Part shown: positions 1 through 10,017 of the stretch, piece by piece
Numbering within the stretch: position 1 is the first letter of the stretch
How the letters are laid out: the number at the start of each line of letters is the position of its first letter
From: Scalesia atractyloides
Lineage: Eukaryota; Streptophyta; Magnoliopsida; Asterales; Asteraceae
Direction: 5' to 3'
Assembly: GCA_947069175.1 (NCBI GenBank)
Contig: CAMTDV010000019.1
Location: 72,291,358-72,355,357 of the forward strand
DNA: 64,000 bases
The notes under the pieces: model-generated
Seen by the model: only the letters and a program-made list of their open reading frames with translations
Told to the model about the DNA's origin: nothing
The model's database searches: none
Program-made: the position numbers and the translations under genes

Positions 1-796
1 TTCGGTTTGGGTGGAGTTTGAGGTTTCAGTTGATGCTTTATCCTTCTTCTTTTCCTCCTTTAAGTCCTTATTTCGTATGCGGTTCTCGGTGAGCTCTGTA
101 GCTAACTCCATTGCTGCTTCCAAAGTTGCAGGTGTGGTACTTATTACGGAGTCTTGAATTTTTGAAGGAAGACCTCGAATGTAGTGCTCGATCAAACGGT
201 AGAGGGGAGTGAACAAGTTGGGAACCATTTGATTTAACTCAAGGAATCTCTTGAGGTATGTGGTGTGGTCGCCTTCCTTTTGTTTCAAAGAATAGAACTC
301 ATCCTCCAATTTCTTGATTTCGCTTCTTGGGCAAAACCGTCTTGTCATGATTTCCTTCAACTCTTCCCAAGTCAAAGTCATAGCATCTTCAACACCTCGT
401 TTGGCCTTCTCTGTATTCCACCATGTAAGTGCTATTCCAAGTAAACGACCGGTAGCATATCGCACTTTGCGATCATCGGGGCAATCGCAATTTAGAAAAG
501 TGTTTTCCATTTCCTCAAACCAATGGAGGAGAGCGGTGACACCTTCAGTCCCTTCGTATTTTGGAGGGTCGCAGGATTTGAAATGCTTGAAGGTGCATTT
601 AGTGGTAATTTGGGGGAGGGTTGACAACATTTTGATCTTCTTGATTGATTGGGTTGACGGGATTAGCGGTAAGGGCTTGTTGAACTTGAACTACAATGTT
701 GGGTATTAAGGCAGCCATTTGTTGAGCGATTTGGGCAGCCATGCGCTCGCGGGCTTTTCCTGATCTCATCTTCCTACGAGCGAGATTAGAAGACAT
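1..796 (-). pseudogene. gag: gag of E1, partial, frameshifted
   Basis: ATG at 796 on the minus strand opens with MSSNLARRK, parallel to the E5 gag start, followed by the basic helical N-terminus (QQMAALIPNIVVQVQQAL). The reading frame breaks near 610-616, where an extra A is present compared with E5 (gtggtaattt against gtggtattt). The retrotransposon gag core then continues in another frame to the window edge; the shared YATGRL and RRFCPRSEIKKLEDE blocks can be read. The product would be the structural Gag of virus-like particles. The frameshift makes this copy a likely pseudogene. Confidence 0.85.
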
Positions 797-1559
797 CTAC
801 AAGGAATACATATCAAGAGTATGAGTTGGACGTTTTAGGGGTCATGTGTCGTATTTAGGAATGAACATTCAAAAAAATAAATATAGAATAATAAATCTAC
901 TACATCCATAGGATGTCTTGGGCTTTGCTCGTAATTGGGCCTTGCATGCCGCCATACTTCACCTTCGTAATCATGTGGGCCCCATGATTACCGGGTTTTT
1001 CATATGGTTCGCATGTGTTAGCCTGGTTATGTACACTAAAACCCGGAGAAAATCGAGAAATATGTATGTAACGTATGATATTCGGAATGTATCCAGGTGT
1101 GGACACGGTGACATCTCAAAGTGGGGTTAGTTCGAACGACGTTTGGTGTGGCATGCTTTGGCCTAATAGGTCCTTCGTACTCTCATCGTTAGTCCCCAGG
1201 TAGGCAAACTGGTCCGTTATATTTGATTTATACGAATGCCAACCTAGACAGGACGTTCCGACTACGGTACTTGTACCCTTACAGTTACTACGGAAGTATG
1301 AAGATGATTTGAATATGTGAACATGGAAATATATATGATGAATGTATATGTAAGCATGTTATGTTCGACTATAAGTATGATTCATTAAGTATCACAAAAT
1401 ATAATATTGGAAGTGTTTGCATGCATTTGTGTATGTAATAAATATGAAATAAATAAACATCATGAGTTTGCATGTAACCACATAAACAATTAAAATCTAA
1501 TCAACTATAGTATAGGCTCTAAGGGTCTAATAACCTATCCTATATCACTATAGTCAAAA
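797..1559 (-). other. untranslated leader of E1 between PBS and gag
   Basis: No credible ORF. It contains a block at about 1125-1295 that is nearly identical to the leaders of E0, E3, E4 and E5 (motifs ggcctaatagg, ccaggtaggcaaactgg, gacaggacgttccgactac). The PBS-proximal part carries the conserved ctatagtataggctct and ctaataacctatcctata segments seen in every copy. Confidence 0.8.
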
Positions 1560-1571
1560 GCTCTGATACCA
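1560..1571 (-). other. primer-binding site of E1 (initiator Met tRNA)
   Basis: The minus strand reads TGGTATCAGAGC, the classical plant PBS complementary to the 3' end of initiator methionine tRNA. It sits 3 nt inside the LTR boundary at 1575. Confidence 0.92.
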
Positions 1572-2651
1572 ATCTGTCACACCCGACCCGCAGCAGAAAA
1601 AGGTGATCGGGGCATGATTGGGTTTTCATCAAAGCTCATGACATTTAATATAATGTTTCATATTTATTATTACAATTTTAAAGAAGATCATACAAGTACA
1701 ACATATTCTATACATCTTTCTAGACTTCATTATTTTTCTTCTAAGGCATTTTCCTATGTGTTCCTTGCTTCATCCTGTCCACCTGTATCATGTGTAAAAA
1801 TGGTTTTTGGGTCAACAAAAAGTTGGCGAGTGAACCTTGTTAGAAAACATTTATTATTGATTTCTTGTTGTATTTAATATGGAAAATTGTGAAATAATCA
1901 TATGTGAGCAAACGTAAATAAACATACAATAACAAACCACCTTGCATGAGTATATAACATGAATGATAATGTATATGTTGGCAACGTCACGTTCCGCTCA
2001 TAGGTAATGGGGAACGGACGGCCTATGATGATGTATGTGCGATCAAGGCTCAATCAAACGGAGCCGATCGTATGTTGGCAACGCCTCGTTCACGCTCATG
2101 GTAATGGGGAACGTTTCACTCTCATAGGTAATGGGGAACGGCGGCCTATGATGATGTATGTACTGAAAATGATAAATTTAATCTAAACGTTAAACACACA
2201 AACAGTTGATACATATTGAATACACATTTGATCCTGGATATGATGGATGCACAAGTGTTTAACTGTAATAAATAATAAGACACATGATACACCCCAAAAA
2301 GTGATTAAAACGGGGAATTTGTAGAGATTCACTCACAGTGGGTGAGTTTCTTGGATTGATGATGAATGCGCACGAATTCGGATTTAATCGGCAAGGGAAC
2401 TAACCTAAATAATAACATAATAGTTCGATAAATAAATAAACTTTTATTTGCGATTAGTATTTTTAATTAGTGTTCTTAATGGGATTGTTAGGTTTATTTT
2501 TGTGAGTTCAAGGAAGTTTTCTAACTTTAAAAATATTATTTTTAAGTATTTTTAATTGATTTCTAAATAAAATAAAAGAAAATAAAATTTTTGACTTTTT
2601 TTGACCAGTTGACCGTTGACCGTTTGACCGGTCGGACTGTGTTTATTATAT

Positions 2652-3240
2652 GCGCCGAGTGAGGTTCGAACTTGTGACCTCTCGTATACGTGCACGCAGC
2701 TCTACCAACTGAGCTACGTGTCTAACCCGAAATATTTCTGTTTTTAATTATATATATATACAAATTAGATTAATTCATTTATGTCCTTAATTAAAAATTT
2801 GATAATTGCCAGAACCTGTGCGGGAGCCTGGACTCGAACCCGCGACGTGCTTAATGTTTTTGCACACAGTCCACCACTGGACTGTGTGTCTAACCTGGTT
2901 ATTATTCCGGTCTTTATTGTACTTATACACTTATTACATGTTTCAGGATTTTGGCTTTTATATAAAAAGGGTATATTATTTCAGTGGATCGGAACACAAA
3001 CAGAACTCGAACCCGGGACGTATGCTTTATAATCGCACACAGTCCACCGCTGGACTGTGTGTCTAACCTGGTTAAAATACTTGTTTTTATTAATCTTATA
3101 TACTAACTAAAAAGTTCCGTATTTGGGTTTTATAAAAAGGGTTTGAATATTGTGACGAATCGGAACAAGGACAGACTCGAACTCGGTATCTCTATGTTTC
3201 AAATGCACACAGTCCACCGCTGGACTGTGTGTCTAACCCG
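2652..3240 (-). repeat. tRNA-like tandem array in E1 LTR (4 units)
   Basis: Units at 2652-2729, 2826-2898, 3001-3072 and 3171-3240 start 174, 175 and 170 bp apart. Each, read on the minus strand, has GGTTAGACAC, a long hairpin over the A-box position and then a B-box such as GGTTCGAA or GAGTCTGTCC-type derivatives about 40 nt later. The 2652 unit has TAGCTCAGTTGGTAGAGC, the D-arm of plant tRNA-Lys. The others have the CACACAGTCC/GGACTGTGTG stem. Confidence 0.85.
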
Positions 3241-4115
3241 AGTTATAACCTGATTTATATTAAATATATACACAACCTTAACTTCATCTTCTTCGTTAAA
3301 ACAACCCAGAGCTCTCCACCCGACTGTTTCGATTCATTAATCAATTCCTTTAGTAAATTTCAAATAATCTATACATGGGATTAATAAAAATGAAAGGGAT
3401 TAGGTGAAAGATATACCGAACAGGGATCCCCTGTTTCTCCGGCGAGATTCCGATGACAGCAGGTTATTCCGGCGACGTGTAACTGGCGGCAGAGGATCTT
3501 CAGGAAATTTGAGGTGAGTGTGGGTGACTTCTGTCCGAGCTCTAGATGTCCTTTTTAGAGTAAGCAGAAGGGATAAAATGGATTCGGTTTTCCGGCGACT
3601 AGCAGAGAGTTCCGGCGAATACAGATAAATCCCGGCGACTTGCGGCGACTGCTACAGAGTGTTTTAGCGAGAGTTTAAGAGAGAGTTGAGAGATTGAACA
3701 GGTTGGATTGAGGAGTTTAGCCTGTATTTAAGGTGATGTGATCCACCACGATTTCGGTTTTTCCGGTGAGATTTTCTGGTGACTACCAAGCAATTCCGAC
3801 AGTAGTGTGTTTGAACAGAAAGCTCGAGATGTTTCAGTATTTGCAGATCAAATGATTTGTAATCGGTTTCATCTTTTAATGTTTTCGATTTCATTCATTT
3901 TTTTCTTAAATGTTTTCGGTCATGAAATACTGATTTTCTTTGATTCAGGGTATAACTGATAACTGAAATCGAATTAAACATGATTCAGTAACTGATGCGC
4001 GTTCTACTTTCTTTTGAAATCGTAACCGCTAAATCTTTGGGCGGTTTTCTTTTTGAGACTTCCCTTAATTGAAATGTGTATACATATATTAATGGATCCT
4101 GAAATAAACCAAATG

Positions 4116-4188
4116 AGGCTTGGTAGCCGAACGGTTTATGTGTGTGTGATGGAGGCAGGTGACCCGGGTTCGAAACCCGGGGTCTCCT
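4116..4188 (+). other. antisense tRNA-like module in E1 LTR
   Basis: Opposite in orientation to the element. The T-arm CCGGGTTCGAAACCCGG is a perfect 5-bp stem with a canonical TTCGAAA loop and B-box. An A-box-like TGGTAGCCGAACGG lies upstream. Acceptor arms do not pair convincingly, so this is tRNA-derived sequence rather than a gene. Confidence 0.75.
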
Positions 4189-4373
4189 TATATTTTTTTA
4201 TTCATTATTTATTACAAATTTTCAATTATAGATTTTAAGTTCTAAAATGTTTATTAATTATGTATCGTTTAAAATTAAAATAAACAATATATACGCAACG
4301 AATTTTTATAACTGATTATTCGGTTTAATAAACGAAGCGGGTTTGGATAACCCGGTTTTTTACGGATGTTACA

Positions 4374-4923
4374 TGTTGGATGCGCACGAATTTAGGATTC
4401 AATCGACGAGGGAAAAACTAACCTAAAATAAAAACGAAATGATTCGGTAAATAAATAAATTTTATTTGAGATTAATATTTTTAATTAGTGCTCTTAATGG
4501 GTTTGTTAGATTTATTTTTGTGAGTTTAATGAAATTTTCTAACTTTAAGAATCTTATTTTTAAGTATTTTTAAATGATTTTTCAATTAAATAAATAAATA
4601 AAAAAGAAATGAAAAAATTGACTTTTTGACCGTTGACCGGGTCTGACCGGTCAGACTGTGTTTTCTATGCGCTGTGTGAGGTTCGAACTCGGGACCTCTC
4701 GTATACGTGCACGCAACTCTACCAACTGAGCTACGTGTCTAACCCGAAATATTCTCTGTTTTAATTATATATATATATTAATTAACTTCAACCTATTTAG
4801 TTTATATCAAAATGATTTAATATGGCCGAACCGGCTTCAGAGACCCAGAGTCGAACTCAGGACGTTCGGTTCGAGTGCGCACAGACCAACCAGTTGGGCT
4901 GTGTGTCTAATCTGCTTAACTAC
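4374..4923 (-). repeat. E0 left LTR, segment a, with two tRNA-like units
   Basis: This matches 28866-29400 of the right LTR. tRNA-like units lie at 4669-4745 (tRNA-Lys-like, TAGCTCAGTTGGTAGAG) and 4841-4915. In the latter the hairpin arms are a GCCC/GGGC-type variant, here with one arm mutated (gacc). A W-box cluster (TTGACCGTTGACC) is at about 4619-4655. Confidence 0.85.
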
Positions 4924-5110
4924 TGTAACATCCGTCAAAAATGGATTTTACCAAACCCGCTCCGTTTATTAACCGAACAATCAGTTAAAAATTTCGTTGC
5001 GAATTAAATGCCCAAAATAATTTTAAACGATACATAATCAATTATTATATGGGAATATATAATTAGTTTTTGAAAAACTGTTAAAAATAAGAAAATAAAA
5101 ATAAAATAAC

Positions 5111-5193
5111 ACTGCCGGGTTTCGAACCCGGGTCAGTCGCCGGGTCACGGTCCAACAGACTTAACACTCAACATTTAAACCACTGCGCCACTA
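5111..5193 (-). other. antisense tRNA-like module, E2 5' LTR
   Basis: The minus strand has an A-box-like GTGGCGCAGTGG and a perfect T-arm CCGGGTTCGAAACCCGG about 65 nt apart, a class II-like spacing with a long variable region. It lies in the presumed U3, some 260 bp upstream of the TATA box, and points away from it. Confidence 0.75.
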
Positions 5194-5449
5194 ATGTTTC
5201 TTGTTAAAGGTTAGAATCATTTAATTCATATCATGACTTTCCGAATTCAAAACCGGCGCCCAAATGCAGTCGTCAGAAATCCCGGTGATCTCGCCAAGAA
5301 TTTACGACATCTTCAGTTATAACGTAAAACTTAAACGCTACATCGGTTATAACCGACGTCTGAGTCCGCGACACAAACTATAACCGCCGGAGAAATTCAA
5401 ACCGACGAATCAAGTCGGAAATCGGACCAAATCCATCGACGACTTGCCC

Positions 5450-5457
5450 TATAAATA
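5450..5457 (+). promoter_or_regulatory. TATA box, E2 5' LTR
   Basis: TATAAATA about 525 bp into the LTR, followed by CT-rich sequence. The equivalent sequence is at 8965-8972 in the 3' LTR and on the minus strand in E0 and E5. It implies a U3 of about 550 bp and a long transcribed R-U5. Confidence 0.65.
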
Positions 5458-5890
5458 CCCTCTCGAACCTCTGCAAACTTTTTCGCTCAAAACCGCACCC
5501 TTTCTCGGCGAAAACTCACTCGCCGGAAATTTTCTGCTCATCGCCGGAAAACCGAACCCTCCATTTCTGAGCCTTACTGAACCCCCTAAGCTTATACCGA
5601 AGTCACCCATATCTTTTTCAAACTTTCTGAAGACTCGCTGCTGCAAGACACACGACGCCGGAACCTGTTACTGTCGCCGGAGTTCTGCCGGAAAACAGAG
5701 GAGTCCAGTCGGTATACCTTTCGCCTAATTTCTTTTTCTTTTCACTTATATCTCACCTGTAATTAACTGAAACACGCTAAATAAACCTGATTAAAACTTC
5801 GAACCAGTCAGTCATCGTTCCTGGTTAAGACTGACGAAGAAGACGATGTTCGGTAATGTTTAAGTATAATTAAAAGCAAATTATTACTCG

Positions 5891-6295
5891 GGTTAGACAC
5901 ACAGTCCAGCGGTGGACTGTGTGCACAATAAACACACTAACGTCTCGAGTTCGAATCTTGTTCCACACACGCTGCCTTAATAAAAATGCCTTTTTTTGTT
6001 AACTGAACCGGATTCATTTTATGTATATGTTAAGTATATTAATAACCGGAATAATAACCAAGTTAGACACACAGTCCAGTGGTGGACTGTGTGTATGTTT
6101 AATCACAGGACACGAGTTCGAGTCCGGTCTTCTGCACCGACTCGGACAATTATCTATCTTTTTAAATAAGTCAGAAATGAAAATACTTAGTTTGTATTTA
6201 AGTATAATAAAAATCGGATTATATAACATGTTAAACACACAGTCCAGCGGTGGACTGTGTGTTAACGCAACCCACAGGTCCCGGGTTCGAGACCT
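5891..6295 (+). repeat. tRNA-like array, E2 5' LTR (3 units, last fused to gag)
   Basis: Units start near 5891, 6062 and 6230, about 170 bp apart. Each has GTTAGACACACAGTCC and an 11-bp D-arm hairpin. B-boxes follow (GAGTTCGAATC, GAGTTCGAGTC, GGTTCGAGACC). The tRNA-Lys-like unit that would follow is removed by the deletion ending at 6295. Confidence 0.85.
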
Positions 6296-6734
6296 CACCC
6301 TCGATGCAACAACTTTTTATCACCATCCCCTTACCTTACCTTGTCGACTATGTGCAACTTGTGGACGCTATGGTCATTTGAGCAAGGTTTGCCACACCTT
6401 TCAAAACCAAACCTTTTTCCCTACTCAAAACATGGCCCAAACCTATCAACAACCCCAATACCCCGTGTTTCCATACGTTCGAGCTTGTTTCAATTGTGGC
6501 GACCCTACCCACTTTATAGAAACACATGCCCTCAATTGGTTAACGTCATCAACGCTCAAGCCCAATCAAACCCAGTTAACCAAGTAAACCAAAGAAAACC
6601 CAACCGCTAGGCCACCAGCAAGAGGAAGAGTCTTCAACATCAACGCAAATCCTGTCGAAGATAATGACGGCCCAAACGAAGATACCCAACTAGTCCTCTT
6701 CACCGAAAATCCAGATTCAACTCCTATCGTTTAG
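6291..6734 (+). pseudogene. gag: gag C-terminal (zinc-knuckle) fragment of E2
   Basis: This fragment aligns with residues from about 323 to the end of the E5 Gag. It contains knuckle 1 (CATCGRYGHLSKVC, CX2CX4HX4C) and the start of knuckle 2 (CFNCGDPTHF), then loses frame near 6520. The last codons (...STPIV then TAG, 6732-6734) are in the original frame and match E5. It would be part of the nucleocapsid; without a start and with a frameshift it is non-functional. Confidence 0.88.
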
Positions 6735-8407
6735 TTTTATGTTTTTCTTTATCACATAGAACCAAACATAACTTAAGGATAAAGCCAATGAAACTTTGAC
6801 AAGAATACGGTGGATACGCCGCTGGTACTTCCTATATATAAGTATTCTTGTCAAAGGATCAGAAGCATTATCTGGCGGTTATGAGAGGTTCCATGTGTAG
6901 ACTATTAGAGTAATTATTGTTTATTATTTCAGTACATGCAATTTCATAGGCCGCCGCTCCCCATTTTATGAGCGTTGAGCATGTTCCCCATTTCATTATG
7001 AGGTTGAACCTGGCGTGCCCACATTTTTTTTCATTTTCAGTACATGCAATACGATCAGATCCGTTTGATTGAGCCTTGATCGCACATACATTTTTCATTT
7101 TCAGTACATGCAATACGATCGGCTCCGTTTGATTGAGCCTTGATCGCACAGACATTTTCATTATCAGTATTTTGTGGTTGTTGTGTTTGTAGTAGAGTCA
7201 CATAGAACTAATCATAACTTGCGGATAAAGTCAATGAAAATTTGACAAGAATATGGTGGATACGCCGCTGGTACTTCCTATATATAAGTATTCTTGTCAA
7301 ATGATCGGAGGCATTATCAGGCGGTTATGAGAGGTTCCATGTATAGGCTGTTTGTGTGATTGTTGTTTAGATTAAGTTTATTATTTTCAGTACATGCAAT
7401 ACGGTCGGCTCCGCTTGATTGAGCCTTGATCGCACAGACAATTTCATTTTCAGTACATGCAATACGATCGGCTCCGTTTGATTGAGCCTTGATCGCACAG
7501 ACATTTTTTATTTCAGTATTTTATGGTTGTTGTTTTGGTTGTAGAGTCATATAGGACTAATCATAATTTACTGATAAAACCAATGAAAATTTGACAAGAA
7601 TATGGTGGATACGCCGCTGGTACTTCCTATATATAAGTATTCTTGTCAAAGGATCAGAGGCATTGTCAGACGGTTATGAGAAGTTCTATGTAGGATTTAG
7701 TAGTTTTTTGGTAACTAATCATAACTTGTGGATAAAACCAATGAAAATTTGGCAAGAATATGGTGGATACGCCGCTGGTACTTCCTATATATAAGTATTC
7801 TTGCCAAAGGATCAGAGGCATTATCAGGCGGTTATGAGAAGTTCCATGTAGGATTTAGTATTGCCTCGGTTGAAATTTGTGTTACATTTATATCATCTTG
7901 CTATTTAAAGAGATTGGATTGTGTTCCATTTCTACATAAACTAACCTCTCCATCATAACAAACGAGAGAGGAACTGCCACCATTCAAACATATATGCTAT
8001 CAGAATGTGGATTCAAATGTTAGCTGTTGTGTTTATTTATGTTCTATAGTCATAGAACCAATCATAACTTACTGATATTAGCTGTTGTGTTTATTTATGT
8101 TCAAATATTAGCTGTTGTGTTTATTTATGTTCCATGTAGGTTGTAGTATTAGAAGTTTTGCCTTAAGATATAACCATACCCTTCCAAACATATCCAAACT
8201 CTTATGCATGATATCATAGTTAGCGAATCAATTCTGCTTATCAATACTTTTTACAGTAGGCAACAAAAAGCGATTCTTGTAATAGGGTACTTAACCCTTA
8301 CAAGGAACGTTACCGCCTCGAACAAAAAACTTAAACCCTTACTTCTTCTAAGCATGGAACTGTCAAACTAAACACCATCATTCTTTTAGTCAAATATATC
8401 ACTATTT
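6735..8407 (+). repeat. gag-only 3' domain: palindrome and hairpin repeats in place of pol (E2)
   Basis: No coding potential. Four 61-bp palindromes (6795-6855, 7241-7301, 7590-7650, 7748-7808) alternate with LTR-like GATC-stem hairpins (about 7049, 7118, 7401 and 7468). A short unit with tagctgttgtgtttatttatgttc is repeated at about 8021-8130. The region lines up in order with 57572-59642 of E5. Confidence 0.85.
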
Positions 8408-8441
8408 AAATTTCGGGACGAAATTTCTAAAAAGCAGGGGA
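8408..8441 (+). other. pre-PPT stem-loop and polypurine tract, E2
   Basis: The inverted repeat AAATTTCG/CGAAATTT (8408-8426) is followed by the purine tract aaaaagcagggga. The LTR starts 3 nt later. The same pair precedes the 3' LTR in every element of the window. Confidence 0.85.
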
Positions 8442-8625
8442 TACTGTAACATCCGTCAAAAACGGATTTTACCAAACCCGCTCCGTTTATTAACCGAACA
8501 ATCAGTTAAAAATTTCGTTGCGAATTAAATGCCCAAAATAATTTTAAATGATACATAATCAATTATTATATGGGAATATAGTTTTTGAAAAACTGTTAAT
8601 AATAAGAAAATAAAAATAAAATAAC

Positions 8626-8707
8626 ACTGCCGGGTTTCGAACCCGGGTCAGTCGCCGGGTCACGGTCCAACAGACTTAACACTTAACATTTAAACCACTA
8701 CGCCACT
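8626..8707 (-). other. antisense tRNA-like module, E2 3' LTR
   Basis: The second copy of the 5111-5193 module, with the same perfect T-arm (CCGGGTTCGAAACCCGG on the minus strand) and a slightly altered A-box (agtggcgtagtgg). Confidence 0.75.
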
Positions 8708-8964
8708 GATGTTTCTTGTTAAAGGTTAGAATCATTTAATTCATATCATGACTTTCCGAATTCAAAACCGGCGCCCAAATGTAGTCGTCGGAAATCCCGG
8801 CGATCTCGCCAAGAATTTACGACATCTTCAGTTATAACGTAAAACTTAAACGCTACATCGGTTATAACCGACGTCTGAGTCCGCGACACAAACTATAACC
8901 GCCGGAGAAATTCAAACCGACGAATCAAGTCGGAAATCGGACCAAATCCATCGACGACTTGCCC

Positions 8965-8972
8965 TATAAATA
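8965..8972 (+). promoter_or_regulatory. TATA box, E2 3' LTR
   Basis: TATAAATA, identical in context to 5450-5457. Confidence 0.65.
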
Positions 8973-9405
8973 CCCTCTCGAACCTCTGCAAACTTTTTCG
9001 CTCAAAACCACACCCTTTCTCGGCGAAAACTCACTCGCCGGAAATTTTCTGCTCATCGCCGGAAAACCGAACCCTCCATTTCTGAGCCTTACTGAACCCC
9101 CTAAGCTTATACCGAAGTCACCCATATCTTTTTCAAACTTTCTGAAGACTCGCTGCTGCAAGACACACGACGCCGGAACCTGTTACTGTCGCCGGAGTTC
9201 TGCCGGAAAACAGAGGAGTCCAGTCGGTATACCTTTCGCCTAATTTCTTTTTCTTTTCACTTATATCTCACCTGTAATTAACTGAAACACGCTAAATAAA
9301 CCTGATTAAAACTTCGAACCAGTCAGTCATCGTTCCTGGTTAAGACTGACGAAGAAGACGATGTTCGGTAATGTTTAAGTATAATTAAAAGCAAATTATT
9401 ACTCG

Positions 9406-9956
9406 GGTTAGACACACAGTCCAGCGGTGGACTGTGTGCACAATAAACACACTAACGTCTCGAGTTCGAATCTTGTTCCACACACGCTGCCTTAATAAAA
9501 ATGCCTTTTTTTGTTAACTGAACCAGATTCATTTTATGTATATGTTAAGTATATTAATAACCGGAATAATAACCAAGTTAGACACACAGTCCAGTGGTGG
9601 ACTATGTGTATGTTTAATCACAGGACACGAGTTCGAGTCCGGTCTTCTGCACCGACTCGGACAATTATCTATCTTTTTAAATAAGTCAGAAATGAAAATA
9701 CTTAGTTTGTATTTAAGTATAACAAAAATCGGATTATATAACATGTTAAACACACAGTCCAGCGGTGGACTGTGTGTTAACGCAACCGGTCCGATTCAAT
9801 TAAATTGTTTTTAAAAATAAAAGGATTTTCTGTTTAATCTAATTAATATATAAATATAATTAAAAACAGAAATATTTCGGGTTAGACACGTAGCTCAGTT
9901 GGTAGAGCTGCGTGCACGCGTACGGGAGGTCTCGGGTTCGAGCCTCACTCAGCGCA
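9406..9956 (+). repeat. tRNA-like array, E2 3' LTR (4 units, one damaged)
   Basis: Units at 9406-9480, 9577-9652, 9745-9785 and 9880-9956. The third lost its B-box half in a deletion of about 50 bp after ttaacgcaac. The fourth is the tRNA-Lys-like unit: TAGCTCAGTTGGTAGAGC, then 19 nt, then GGTC and GGGTTCGAGCC, the same spacing as I recall for plant tRNA-Lys. Its acceptor arms do not pair. Confidence 0.87.
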
Positions 9957-9975
9957 CAATTACTCGCATTCGAAC

Positions 9976-10017
9976 CGGTCAAAGTCAACGGTCAACGGTC
10001 AAGGTCAACGGTCAAAA
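9976..10017 (+). promoter_or_regulatory. W-box cluster, E2 3' LTR
   Basis: Six GTCAA cores within about 42 bp (TTGAC on the other strand, mostly TTGACC). TTGAC(C/T) is the WRKY-binding W-box. The position just after the tRNA-Lys-like unit is the same in all LTRs. Regulatory use is inference. Confidence 0.45.

Larger units (their letters stand above)
1..4373 (-). mobile_element. E1: partial Ty3/gypsy chromovirus, gag-only lineage (gag, leader, 5' LTR)
   Basis: Reading right to left, the element has a complete 5' LTR (1575-4373), a primer-binding site, a leader of about 760 nt and the start of gag, then leaves the window. The gag N-terminus matches E5 more closely than the autonomous copies, so I place it with the gag-only family; whether pol is absent cannot be seen. 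Its terminus at 4373 abuts the sequence tgttggatgcgcacg, which in other LTRs is internal LTR sequence, so E1 is inserted in the left LTR of E0. The matching target duplication lies outside the window. Confidence 0.85.
1575..4373 (-). repeat. 5' LTR of E1
   Basis: Minus-strand ends are TGTAACATCCGT and GGGTGTGACA, the canonical TG...CA shared by the family; about 2.8 kb. From its 5' end (right side) it has an inverted tRNA-like module, CGCCGG-rich leader sequence, four sense tRNA-like units, a W-box cluster (about 2592-2635) and an AT-rich tail with the GATC-stem hairpin repeat (about 2040-2080). Confidence 0.9.
4924..6295 (+). repeat. E2 5' LTR, 3'-truncated
   Basis: It starts TGTAACATCCGTC and is close to identical to 8445-9780. 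An ORF of 94 codons at 5444-5728 recurs in the 3' LTR but overlaps the TATA box and CGCCGG-rich leader, so I do not regard it as a gene. Confidence 0.9.

Noticed and set aside
2652..2729. Functional nuclear tRNA genes (tRNA-Lys and Ser/Leu-like hits in each LTR)
   Set aside because: D-arm, T-arm and spacing look right, but acceptor stems do not pair, the anticodon stem of the Lys-like unit is not conserved, and all copies move with LTRs. Annotated as tRNA-like repeats.
5444..5728. 94-codon ORF shared by both E2 LTRs (also 8959-9243)
   Set aside because: It starts within or next to the TATA box, so a transcript from that promoter would not contain its start, and the E5 equivalent diverges in sequence and length. 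Presence in both LTRs follows from LTR duplication.
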